Shown here: in pieces, positions 1 to 6,736 of the stretch
Numbering within the stretch: the stretch's first letter is position 1
How the letters are laid out: each line of letters opens with the position of its first letter
Assembly: GCA_002316835.1 (NCBI GenBank)
Contig: DCEG01000075.1
Span: 1 to 8,557 of the forward strand
Source: Bacteroidales bacterium UBA1035
GTDB lineage: Bacteria; Bacteroidota; Bacteroidia; Bacteroidales; Dysgonomonadaceae
Length of the DNA stretch: 8,557 nucleotides
Reading direction: 5' to 3'
Notes under the pieces: generated by a model
Told to the model about the DNA's origin: nothing
Database searches by the model: none
What the model saw: only the letters and a program-made list of their open reading frames with translations
Position numbers and translations under genes: made by a program

Positions 1-774
1 CAGTCCGAAATGGCTGAAGCGCGTGGGAAACAGCAGGAATTACAGAAAACGCTTCAGGATAAACAGCAGCAAGCCCGAAAATTAGATGCTCAGATCGAAA
101 AACTGATTGCCGAAGAAGTTGCCCGTGTGGAGCGTGAAGCCGAAGCGCGCCGTTTGGCAGCAGAAGCCGATAGAAAACGAAAAGCGGAAGAAGATGCTGC
201 AAGGGCTCGTCGTGAGGCTGAAGCCAAAAGAAAAACCGAAGAACTCGCCCGAAAAGAATCCGATAAAAAAGAAGCAGTTTCAAAGCCTGCCGAACCAACT
301 CCAAAACAGCCCGAACCCAGAATAGAATCGGCTACCGCTGCCGATGAAACGTTCAACCTATCTAAAAACTTCGTATCAAACCGAGGAAACCTGCCTATGC
401 CTGTTACCGGCACAGCTTCTATTGTCGGAAATTTCGGTCAGCGCAGACACAGCGAGTGGAATGTCACTACAAACAGCAACGGCATTGATATTCAGGCGCA
501 GCAAGGTGCCAATATTCGTTCTGTGTTTGATGGTGAAGTTTCGAAAGTGTTCTCCGTTCCCGGATACAATACGTGCGTGATAGTGCGACACGGAGATTAC
601 TATACGTTCTACGGCAACATTTACGACCTTTTTGTAAAATCGGGTGATAAAATAAAAGCCGGCCAATCGCTCGGGCGAATTTATACCGACCCTGATACCG
701 GAGTGGCAACGATGCATTTTCAGTTGTGGCAAAAAACAACCAAATTGAATCCGGCGCCGTGGTTGAAGAGGTGA
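1..774 (+). CDS. envC: EnvC-like murein hydrolase activator, LytM/M23 domain (5' end missing)
   Basis: This is the C-terminal part of a periplasmic coiled-coil plus LytM (peptidase M23) protein. The reading frame is open from base 1, so the ATG at 10 is internal and the true start lies outside the window. Counting from that Met, residues 1-90 are a charged Glu/Ala/Lys/Arg-rich coiled coil, 90-120 a Pro/Glu linker, and about 122-254 the LytM fold (GIDI, HGDYYTFYGNI, KAGQSLGRI, MHFQLW). Of the four usual metal and catalytic positions, Asp160 (GID) and His236 (MHF) remain, but the His of HxxxD is Ser156 and the first His of HxH is Thr234. The domain is therefore probably non-catalytic. In E. coli EnvC a similarly degenerate LytM domain activates the amidases AmiA and AmiB during septum splitting. 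That role is inferred here from architecture and the degenerate site. The family call is firm; the envC name is less so. Confidence 0.82.
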   Translation, partial: QSEMAEARGKQQELQKTLQDKQQQARKLDAQIEKLIAEEVARVEREAEARRLAAEADRKRKAEEDAARARREAEAKRKTEELARKESDKKEAVSKPAEPTPKQPEPRIESATAADETFNLSKNFVSNRGNLPMPVTGTASIVGNFGQRRHSEWNVTTNSNGIDIQAQQGANIRSVFDGEVSKVFSVPGYNTCVIVRHGDYYTFYGNIYDLFVKSGDKIKAGQSLGRIYTDPDTGVATMHFQLWQKTTKLNPAPWLKR

Positions 775-799
775 TAAAGCGACATTATTCTTAAATCCT

Positions 800-832
800 G
801 TACAGACGCGATTAATCGCGTCTCTGCAAAAC
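800..832. repeat. Palindromic dispersed repeat, copy 1, upstream of the permease gene
   Basis: Bases 804-823 form a perfect 20-base palindrome, AGACGCGATTAATCGCGTCT. The surrounding segment 800-831 matches 2091-2122 at 29 of 32 positions. The right flank TCTCTGCAAAA continues the shared sequence beyond the palindrome. The element ends about 20 bases before the permease start codon, so if transcribed it would form a hairpin in the leader. It looks like a short dispersed intergenic palindrome (REP- or MITE-like) rather than a gene-specific operator. No U-run follows it, so it is not a good terminator for the EnvC-like gene. Confidence 0.75.
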
Positions 833-842
833 TCGAAATATT

Positions 843-2075
843 ATGAATATCAAACTCAGACTTATCGTGATGAACTTTCTCCAGTACGCTATTTGGGGAG
901 CGTGGCTAATTTCGTTGGGGGCTTATCTTGGCGGAGGATTAAAGTTTTCCGGCGTACAAATCGGAAGTTTTTTTGCCACGATGGGGATTGCGTCGCTTTT
1001 TATGCCGGGAGTTATGGGCGTCATTGCCGACCGATGGATTCCGGCACAAAAGTTACTCGGTATTTGTCACCTTATTGCCGGGTTATTCCTTTTTCTTGCC
1101 GCTCCGCAAACTGAATATGCGTCATTATACACGTACGTGTTGCTGTCGGTTATGTTTTACATGCCCACCATTGCGTTGTCAAACTCTGTGGCGTACACAT
1201 CATTGACTTCGTGCGGACACGAAACGGTGAAGTCGTTCCCGCCCATTCGGGTTTGGGGGACTGTGGGTTTTATCGTTTCGATGATCGCTGTTGACTTAAT
1301 CCGCATAGATGGTGTTCAATTCTCTAAAACGTCGTATCAGTTATATTTTTCAGCGTTACTTTCGCTGGTGTTAGGGATTTATGCTTTCACGCTACCTAAT
1401 TGTCCAGTAAACAAGGAATCCGAAAACGCCTCTTTAGTCGACAAACTGGGATTGCGTGCCTTTGCGCTTTTCAAACATAGGCAAATGGCCGTTTTTTTCC
1501 TGTTTTCCATGTGTCTGGGTATCGCATTGCAGATTACCAACGCTTTTGCCAATGATTATCTGACTAACTATTTTGGTAATATTCCGAAATTTTCCGGTAC
1601 TTTCGGTGTAGAACACGCCAATATTCTTATATCGCTTTCGCAAATGTCGGAAACATTGTGTATCCTGCTTATCCCGTTCTTTTTAAGGCGATATGGTATT
1701 AAAACCGTGATGCTGATAAGCATGTTTGCCTGGGTTTTGAGATTCGGATTATTAGGTGCAGGAGATCCCGGAAATGGAGTCTGGATGCTGGTTCTTTCGA
1801 TGTTGATTTACGGTGTGGCATTCGATTTTTTCAATATTTCGGGTTCGTTGTACGTTGAAAAAGTAACTCGACCTGCTATCCGGTCGAGTGCTCAGGGTGT
1901 ATTTATGATTATGACCAACGGTTTTGGAGCATTTATCGGTTCGTATGCCGCAGGAAAAGTAGTAGATGTGGTGGGTTGGCCGAACTCGTGGTACGTTTTC
2001 GCCGGATATTCGCTTCTGGTGGCGTTCCTGTTCATGATTTTCTTTAAATACAAACACGACAAGATGAACGGGTGA
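843..2075 (+). CDS. nupG: NupG-like nucleoside:H+ symporter (MFS)
   Basis: This encodes a 410-residue inner-membrane permease of the nucleoside:H+ symporter family within the major facilitator superfamily. E. coli NupG has 418 residues and XapB is a close relative. From memory, the whole length resembles NupG: an N-terminus like MNxKLxLxxxxFLQ with WGAWL, GIASLFMPGVMGVIADRW in the loop after helix 2, FPPIRVWGTVGF from residue 132, LSQMSETLCILLIPFFLRRYGIK, and FDFFNISGSLYVEK from residue 327. Twelve hydrophobic helices are expected. NupG takes up purine and pyrimidine nucleosides using the proton gradient; whether this protein prefers nucleosides or xanthosine cannot be read from sequence. The ATG at 843 fits the family N-terminus and no Shine-Dalgarno is visible. 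I see no TAnnTTTG element in the 68-base gap upstream, which holds the palindromic repeat. The regulator gene follows 54 bases downstream and may be co-transcribed. Confidence 0.88.
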   Translation: MNIKLRLIVMNFLQYAIWGAWLISLGAYLGGGLKFSGVQIGSFFATMGIASLFMPGVMGVIADRWIPAQKLLGICHLIAGLFLFLAAPQTEYASLYTYVLLSVMFYMPTIALSNSVAYTSLTSCGHETVKSFPPIRVWGTVGFIVSMIAVDLIRIDGVQFSKTSYQLYFSALLSLVLGIYAFTLPNCPVNKESENASLVDKLGLRAFALFKHRQMAVFFLFSMCLGIALQITNAFANDYLTNYFGNIPKFSGTFGVEHANILISLSQMSETLCILLIPFFLRRYGIKTVMLISMFAWVLRFGLLGAGDPGNGVWMLVLSMLIYGVAFDFFNISGSLYVEKVTRPAIRSSAQGVFMIMTNGFGAFIGSYAAGKVVDVVGWPNSWYVFAGYSLLVAFLFMIFFKYKHDKMNG

Positions 2076-2090
2076 CAAAGCTCGCCTGTC

Positions 2091-2123
2091 GTAAAGACGC
2101 GATTAATCGCATCTCTACAAAAT
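2091..2123. repeat. Palindromic dispersed repeat, copy 2, upstream of the regulator gene
   Basis: This segment repeats 800-831 with three differences in 32 bases (C/A, G/A and G/A). One of them, A at 2111, breaks a single pair of the palindrome at 2095-2114. The flank ATCTCTACAAAA continues the shared sequence. As in copy 1, the element sits directly before a start codon, ending about 15 bases from the ATG at 2130. Confidence 0.75.
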
Positions 2124-2129
2124 ATTAAC

Positions 2130-2690
2130 ATGAAACTTTACATCAAAAATATGGTTTGCAATCGATGCGTAATGGTGGTGCGCAACGAAATGGAAAAATT
2201 GAATTTCGATGTGAACAGTGTTATCTTGGGAGAGGTCTCGTTAAATCAGGAGTTATCGGATGAACAAAAGAAGAAAGTGAGTGAAGCACTGGAACCATTA
2301 GGTTTCGAGTTGATTGACGACAAGAAAAGTAGGATTATCGAGAAAATAAAGAATGTTATTATCGATTTAGTTCATCATAAAGATAGTTTACTGCAAACCA
2401 ATCTTTCCGATTTACTAAGTGCCGAACTAAATCACGATTACAGCTATATCTCCAACCTGTTTTCGGAAGTGGAAGGAACCACCATCGAAAAATACTTTAT
2501 CGCACAAAAAATCGAAAAAGTAAAAGAATTGCTCGTTTACGATGAACTTTCGTTGAGCGAGATCGCTTATCGCCTCAATTATTCAAGTGTTGCTTACCTG
2601 AGTAATCAGTTCAAAAAAATAACTGGCCTCACACCCAGCCATTTCAAACAAATTAAAGAAGTAAAAAGACAACCGCTCGACGAAGTATAA
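2130..2690 (+). CDS. AraC-family regulator with N-terminal HMA-like metal-binding domain
   Basis: This 186-residue protein appears to be a metal-responsive transcription regulator. Residues 1-65 resemble a ferredoxin-like heavy-metal-associated domain: a first strand MKLYIKN, the motif M8-V-C10-N-R-C13 matching the MxCxxC copper site, and a closing ALEPLGFELIDD like the GYxxxL end of HMA domains. After a helical linker, residues about 90-178 form the AraC/XylS DNA-binding domain with two helix-turn-helix units; LSLSEIAYRLNYSSVAYLSNQFKKITG around 140-166 is the family signature. The usual sugar-binding cupin domain of AraC proteins is absent. The gene lies 83 bases upstream of copA on the same strand, so copper-dependent control of copA is likely, but this is inferred from domain content and position. 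The ATG at 2130 gives the HMA domain its natural start. The second palindromic repeat lies immediately upstream. Confidence 0.85.
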   Translation: MKLYIKNMVCNRCVMVVRNEMEKLNFDVNSVILGEVSLNQELSDEQKKKVSEALEPLGFELIDDKKSRIIEKIKNVIIDLVHHKDSLLQTNLSDLLSAELNHDYSYISNLFSEVEGTTIEKYFIAQKIEKVKELLVYDELSLSEIAYRLNYSSVAYLSNQFKKITGLTPSHFKQIKEVKRQPLDEV

Positions 2691-2742
2691 ATCTTACAAA
2701 TCTATTCCAAAAAACCGTAACAACTTCACGAACATTTGTGGT

Positions 2743-2750
2743 TAATTTTG
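2743..2750 (+). promoter_or_regulatory. Candidate -7 promoter element for copA
   Basis: TAATTTTG matches the Bacteroidota -7 consensus TAnnTTTG. It lies 23 bases before the copA ATG, in the 83-base gap after the regulator gene. A clear TTG at the expected -33 spacing is not visible, which would be compatible with a promoter needing an activator such as the adjacent AraC-type protein. Transcription would begin close to base 2757. Confidence 0.5.
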
Positions 2751-2773
2751 CATTGTAACTAAAAGATGCAATT

Positions 2774-4981
2774 ATGCCAACAAATAACAATCCCTCCATA
2801 CAAAAGAACTTTCCCGTTTTGCAAATGACGTGCGCCGGATGCGCGGCAGGCGTTGAAAACAAAATAAAATCGCTTGAAGGCGTAAATAATGCGGCGGTGA
2901 ATTTTGCCGCGGCAACCGCATGGGTGGACTTCGATTCCGATAAAATTGATGCAACTGCTATTCAGAAAGCGGTGCAATCTATCGGATACGATTTGGTGCT
3001 GGAAGAGGAAAATCAACAGGATGTAGTAGATGAAATTCATCGGAACAAGTATAAACAGCTGAAAAGACGAACTGTTTGGGCGCTGATACTGTCTCTTCCC
3101 GTGATGATTATCGGGATGTTTTTTATGAATATGCCTTACGCCAATCTCATTATGTGGGCGTTTGCAACTCCCGTTGTGCTTTGGCTGGGCAGAGACTTTT
3201 TCATTAACGCGCGGAAGCAGGGCATACACCGCGCGGCCAATATGGACACGCTGGTGGCGTTGAGTACCGGAACGGCTTATGTTTTCAGCCTTTTTAATAT
3301 GCTGTTTCCTGAATTCTGGGAGAGCAAAGGACTCCAGGCGCACGTTTATTTTGAAGCCGCTGCGGTAATCATCGCTTTTATTTTGCTGGGGCGGCTGCTG
3401 GAAGAAAAAGCCAAAGGCAGTACCTCGTCGGCATTGAAAAAGCTGATGGGATTGCAACCGAAAACGGTTACGGTAATTGAAGATGACAAACAGGTGGAAA
3501 AGCCTATCGGAGACCTTGCGGCTGGAAATATAGTGCTGGTAAAGCCGGGCGAGAAAATTGCCGTGGACGGCACGGTGATATCGGGCGATTCGTTTGTGGA
3601 CGAGAGCATGTTGAGCGGCGAACCGATGGCGGTACGAAAATGGGAAGGCGAAAAAGTGTTTGCCGGAACCATCAATCAGAAAGGGAGTTTCAGGTTTCGT
3701 GCCGATAAGGTGGGCAAGGAAACGATGCTGGCACACATCATTAAAATGGTGCAGGATGCGCAAGGCAGCAAAGCGCCCGTGCAGAAACTGGTGGATAAGA
3801 TTGCCGGAATTTTTGTGCCGGTTGTTATGGGGATTGCCTTTATTACGTTTATTGTCTGGCTGGTATTTGGCGGAGACAATGCGCTTACACATGCTCTGCT
3901 GGCTTTTGTAACGGTACTGGTTATTGCCTGTCCGTGTGCGCTGGGGCTGGCCACGCCAACCGCCATTATGGTGGGCGTGGGCAAGGGAGCCGAAAACGGA
4001 ATACTGATAAAAGATGCCGAGAGCCTGGAACTGTTGCAGAAGGTGAACGCCGTTGTATTGGATAAAACCGGAACCATTACCGAGGGCAAACCGCAGGTTA
4101 CGGATGAGTTGTGGACAGATGAATCTGCAAAACCGATATTGACGGCGCTGGAAAAACAATCGGAACATCCGCTGGCGGAAGCTGTTGTGGCGCATCTCAA
4201 CAGTGAAAATACAGTTGATGTTTCGGGTTTCGAAAGCATCACCGGAAAGGGTGTGAAAGGTATTGCCGGCGGAGAAACTTACTTTGCCGGAAACAGAAAG
4301 CTGTTGACAGAAAACAATATTGCGGTATCGGATAGGTTATCTGCAAAAGCTGACGAGTGGAGCCAATCGGCAAAAACCGTTGTTTGGTTTGCCCATAGCA
4401 GTAACGCGATTGCGGTGTTGGCCATTTCCGATAAAATAAAAGAAACATCGGTTGCCGCCATCCGCCGGATGCAGGAAATGGGCATTGAAATGTATATGCT
4501 CACGGGCGATAATGAAGCCACTGCGGCCGCCATTGCGCAGCAAACCGGAATAGGACATCATAAGGCGGAAGTGTTGCCGCGGGAAAAATCGGATTTCGTG
4601 AAGCGGCTGCAACGGCAGGAGAAAATTGTTGCCATGGTGGGCGACGGCATTAACGACAGCACCGCTCTGGCACAAGCCAACGTGAGCATTGCCATGGGGC
4701 AGGGCAGTGATATTGCTATGGATGTGGCAAAAATGACCATCATCTCGTCCGATTTAACTAAGATTCCGCGGGCCATCCGCCTATCGAAACAAACCGTTCG
4801 CACCATCCGTCAGAATTTGTTTTGGGCGTTTGTTTACAACGTTATCGGCATTCCCATTGCGGCCGGAATTCTCTATCCGGTGAACGGTTTTCTGCTTAAC
4901 CCGATGATTGCCGGGGCAGCCATGGCACTGAGCAGCGTAAGCGTGGTAACGAACAGTTTGCGGTTGAAGTGGAAGAAATAG
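2774..4981 (+). CDS. copA: CopA-type Cu(I)-translocating P1B-type ATPase
   Basis: This complete 735-residue inner-membrane ATPase exports Cu(I) from the cytoplasm by ATP hydrolysis through an aspartyl-phosphate intermediate. In order it has one N-terminal HMA domain with MTCAGC (Cys20, Cys23), transmembrane helices near 101-119, 122-140, 157-178 and 192-209, an actuator domain with SGEP at 281-284, the copper-gate CPC at 386-388, the phosphorylation motif DKTGT starting at Asp430, the P1B-specific His465-Pro466, MLTGDN, the hinge GDGIND at 623-628, and two last helices with Tyr688-Asn689 and M717-ALSS. CPC together with the helix-7 YN and helix-8 MxxSS signature is the Cu(I)-specific P1B-1 pattern, arguing against Zn/Cd or Co transporters. 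E. coli CopA is longer because it has two HMA domains. The gene follows the HMA-AraC regulator and has a candidate promoter of its own. Confidence 0.95.
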   Translation: MPTNNNPSIQKNFPVLQMTCAGCAAGVENKIKSLEGVNNAAVNFAAATAWVDFDSDKIDATAIQKAVQSIGYDLVLEEENQQDVVDEIHRNKYKQLKRRTVWALILSLPVMIIGMFFMNMPYANLIMWAFATPVVLWLGRDFFINARKQGIHRAANMDTLVALSTGTAYVFSLFNMLFPEFWESKGLQAHVYFEAAAVIIAFILLGRLLEEKAKGSTSSALKKLMGLQPKTVTVIEDDKQVEKPIGDLAAGNIVLVKPGEKIAVDGTVISGDSFVDESMLSGEPMAVRKWEGEKVFAGTINQKGSFRFRADKVGKETMLAHIIKMVQDAQGSKAPVQKLVDKIAGIFVPVVMGIAFITFIVWLVFGGDNALTHALLAFVTVLVIACPCALGLATPTAIMVGVGKGAENGILIKDAESLELLQKVNAVVLDKTGTITEGKPQVTDELWTDESAKPILTALEKQSEHPLAEAVVAHLNSENTVDVSGFESITGKGVKGIAGGETYFAGNRKLLTENNIAVSDRLSAKADEWSQSAKTVVWFAHSSNAIAVLAISDKIKETSVAAIRRMQEMGIEMYMLTGDNEATAAAIAQQTGIGHHKAEVLPREKSDFVKRLQRQEKIVAMVGDGINDSTALAQANVSIAMGQGSDIAMDVAKMTIISSDLTKIPRAIRLSKQTVRTIRQNLFWAFVYNVIGIPIAAGILYPVNGFLLNPMIAGAAMALSSVSVVTNSLRLKWKK

Positions 4982-5015
4982 ACGTCAGATAAAAGAGCAA
5001 AGATTTAAAGACATA

Positions 5016-5052
5016 AAAAGCGTATGGTGGTTTTTATCCGCCTTGCGCTTTT
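5016..5052. terminator. Likely bidirectional terminator between copA and the HNH gene
   Basis: AAAAGCG at 5016-5022 pairs with CGCTTTT at 5046-5052. Inside, GGTGG at 5026-5030 pairs with CCGCC at 5038-5042 (one G-U pair) around a T-rich loop. Read on the minus strand the hairpin ends in a run of five T, so it suits the HNH gene best; on the plus strand the run is four T. It lies 35 bases after the copA stop and about 50 bases from the HNH stop. This is judged by eye, without a folding energy. Confidence 0.5.
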
Positions 5053-5103
5053 AACAGATTGTAAGATTTGAAAATAAATTGTAGTTAAAGATATTCTGTT
5101 ACT

Positions 5104-5802
5104 TTATTTTCTAAATATTTCTTCAAAGTGAGTTTGTAGATATAAAACATTAGGAGAGCATTGAAGGGGCTTTTTGAATGATAAATTGACAACGTATTTT
5201 TGTGTCCTCTTACTTAAATTATCTGATACAATTAAGTTTAAATTTCCATCAAATGCTATAAAACCTTTGTCGAATAGTTTGTCATGAATACTACAAAAGA
5301 GGATACAGTTGTCCAAATCTAATCTTTTACTTTCATCGGTGCTCCAAGGAATAATATGGCTTGCAACTAAAAGTTCCGGTTGATCAATATCACACAAAGC
5401 GCATTGATGTTGATAGTTTTGCGCTACGTATTTTTTAAGGATATCTTGATAAACTCTCGTTTTGATTTGTGAGAATCTTTCGGTTTTATTTTTTTTGGGA
5501 TTGATTGGTTTTCTTTCTATAAGATTTTGAGCTTCATCTTGAAATTCAATAAAGCTTTCAATAATTTCTTTTGCGTTTGTATCAATTTGCATAAGATTTT
5601 CAAGATTATTTTTTAAAAGCCCTTTGTCATCACCTTTAATATTAAAGCTATGCAAGATTGTCATTGTTATAAAGCCACCACCTCTCGCAGGTGCAGGTAA
5701 TCCAAGTATTTCTCTTTGTATCCATCTATGACTTTTTCCTTCGATTAGGTACGCTGCTAAAACTTTTGCAACAATATAGGTGTCAAATCTTTCGTTTGTC
5801 AT
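5104..5802 (-). CDS. HNH endonuclease (HNH_2-like), orphan
   Basis: This 232-residue protein ends in an HNH nuclease domain. Cys134 and Cys137 (CALC) look structural, and the ββα-metal core follows: ASHIIPW with His149, Asn165 in LDLDNCILFC, and His173 in IHDKLFDKG. This is the pattern of HNH proteins often found as restriction-type nucleases. The N-terminal region, residues 1-60, is less familiar: it contains SHRWIQREILGL and PARGGGF, which look like a conserved, possibly DNA-recognition block. The middle, 60-130, is charged and helical. The partner methyltransferase or other defence genes are not in the window. The gene is visibly richer in A+T than its neighbours: a hand count gives 18 G+C in 5161-5220 against 36 in 3901-3960 of copA, which suggests acquisition by transfer. 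The start at 5802 gives a full-length N-terminus. Cleavage target and biological role are unknown. Confidence 0.78.
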   Translation of the reverse strand: MTNERFDTYIVAKVLAAYLIEGKSHRWIQREILGLPAPARGGGFITMTILHSFNIKGDDKGLLKNNLENLMQIDTNAKEIIESFIEFQDEAQNLIERKPINPKKNKTERFSQIKTRVYQDILKKYVAQNYQHQCALCDIDQPELLVASHIIPWSTDESKRLDLDNCILFCSIHDKLFDKGFIAFDGNLNLIVSDNLSKRTQKYVVNLSFKKPLQCSPNVLYLQTHFEEIFRK

Positions 5803-5830
5803 AACTCATTAGATATAAACTGATACTAAA

Positions 5831-5862
5831 TACAAATTTACATAAATATTCCAAAATTTGTA
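5831..5862. repeat. Inverted repeat in the divergent promoter region
   Basis: TACAAATTT at 5831-5839 and AAATTTGTA at 5854-5862 are exact reverse complements separated by 14 bases. The repeat lies between the divergently transcribed HNH and dehydrogenase genes and overlaps the candidate -7 elements of both. It could be an operator, or simply a by-product of two similar AT-rich promoters facing apart. Confidence 0.45.
5833..5840 (-). promoter_or_regulatory. Candidate -7 promoter element for the HNH gene
   Basis: On the minus strand this reads TAAATTTG, a match to TAnnTTTG, 30 bases before the HNH start codon. No clear TTG is seen at the -33 spacing. It is part of the left arm of an inverted repeat described separately. 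Confidence 0.4.
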
Positions 5863-5868
5863 TATTTG
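5861..5868 (+). promoter_or_regulatory. Candidate -7 promoter element for the dehydrogenase operon
   Basis: TATATTTG matches TAnnTTTG exactly, with TTTA at 5837-5840 at a 20-base spacing as a weak -33 match. Transcription would start near 5875, leaving a leader of about 35 bases before the ATG at 5911. This argues against translation from the TTG at 5866, which lies inside the element. Confidence 0.55.
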
Positions 5869-5910
5869 TGGCATAATGCAATGTGTATAATTCAAACCTC
5901 TCTTCTTAAT

Positions 5911-6714
5911 ATGGAAAAGTTCAAAAACAGACGGGTTTTAATCACTGGTGGAGCATCGGGTATCGGAAAAATCATGGGGCGACTGGCTTTGCAAAAAGGA
6001 GCTGAACTGATTATCTGGGATATTGATAAGCAGAAAATGGATGACGTGAAGGTTGAATTTTCCAATTTAGGTAAAGTGTATACGTTCCATGTTGATATTT
6101 CTGATATCGAACAGATAAAAACATCGTCACAAAGAGTGTTGAACGAAATAGGCATCGTGGATATTCTGATAAACAATGCAGGAATCATTATAGGAAAATA
6201 TTTTAGCGAACATTCATCTGATGATATCAGACGAACAATGGAGATTAACGCTAATGCAGCGATGTATATCACGCAGGAGTTTCTGCCGGAGATGATAAAA
6301 CAAAACTCGGGACATATCTGCAACATAGCCTCGTCGGCAGGATTAATATCGAATCCTAAAATGTCGGTTTATGCCGCCACCAAATGGGCGGTGATAGGCT
6401 GGTCGGACAGTTTGCGGATTGAGATGAAACAACAGAAACACAATATAAAAATTACCACTGTTACGCCGTATTACATCAATACCGGTATGTTTGACGGGAT
6501 AAGATCGCGCGTCCCGATTTTAAAACCTGAAAAAGCTGCACGAAAAATCATCAGGGGAATTGAACGGAATAAAATATTTGTGAGTATGCCATGGAGTGTG
6601 CATCTTGTCCGCTTTATGCAGGGATTATTTCCTGTTTGGCTGTTCGATTGGTTTGTTGGCGGTGTTATGGGTATTTATGATACAATGACTCACTTTGTAG
6701 GACGCGGTAAATAA
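5911..6714 (+). CDS. Short-chain dehydrogenase/reductase (classical SDR)
   Basis: This 267-residue NAD(P)-dependent oxidoreductase has the classical SDR layout. The dinucleotide-binding motif TGGASGIG is at 12-19, NNAG at 88-91, the catalytic Ser141 in IASSAG, and Tyr154-AAT-Lys158. Asp near the end of the second strand (IIWDID) hints at NAD preference. The C-terminal tail, after residue about 225, is rich in Trp, Phe, Leu and Val (RFMQGLFPVWLFDWFVGGVMG), unusual for soluble SDRs and similar in style to membrane-associated SDR16C retinol/long-chain alcohol dehydrogenases. The start at 5911 is preferred because MEKFKNRRVLITGG is a normal SDR beginning, while upstream TTG (5866) and ATG (5881) starts overlap or crowd the promoter. 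The aldehyde dehydrogenase gene begins 22 bases after the stop, so the pair probably forms an operon acting on the same substrate series. The substrate is not determined; a lipophilic alcohol is an inference. Confidence 0.88.
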   Translation: MEKFKNRRVLITGGASGIGKIMGRLALQKGAELIIWDIDKQKMDDVKVEFSNLGKVYTFHVDISDIEQIKTSSQRVLNEIGIVDILINNAGIIIGKYFSEHSSDDIRRTMEINANAAMYITQEFLPEMIKQNSGHICNIASSAGLISNPKMSVYAATKWAVIGWSDSLRIEMKQQKHNIKITTVTPYYINTGMFDGIRSRVPILKPEKAARKIIRGIERNKIFVSMPWSVHLVRFMQGLFPVWLFDWFVGGVMGIYDTMTHFVGRGK

Positions 6715-6736
6715 CCGCTTTTAAACGATTAAGATT

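Noticed and set aside
90..413. A minus-strand Ser/Ala-rich frame opposite the EnvC-like coiled coil
   Set aside because: It is the mirror of Glu/Ala/Lys codon repeats in the coiled coil, with no independent start signal.
775..842. A terminator for the EnvC-like gene formed by the palindrome at 804-823
   Set aside because: No T-run follows the hairpin on the plus strand, so it is not a convincing intrinsic terminator.
800..2123. The two palindromic repeats as part of a CRISPR array
   Set aside because: The copies are about 1.3 kb apart with a gene between them, so there is no repeat-spacer periodicity.
2691..2773. A copper operator with dyad symmetry upstream of copA
   Set aside because: Only weak, imperfect short repeats such as GTAAC are visible; no clear symmetric or tandem AraC-type site could be supported by eye.
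2759..4195. A 478-codon open frame on the minus strand opposite copA
   Set aside because: It is rich in His, Arg and Gln with no recognisable domain and lies wholly antisense to an unmistakable copA; it is a composition-driven shadow frame.
3676..4242. A 188-codon Ser/Thr-rich minus-strand frame within copA
   Set aside because: Antisense shadow of the conserved copA P-domain; no motif or promoter supports it.
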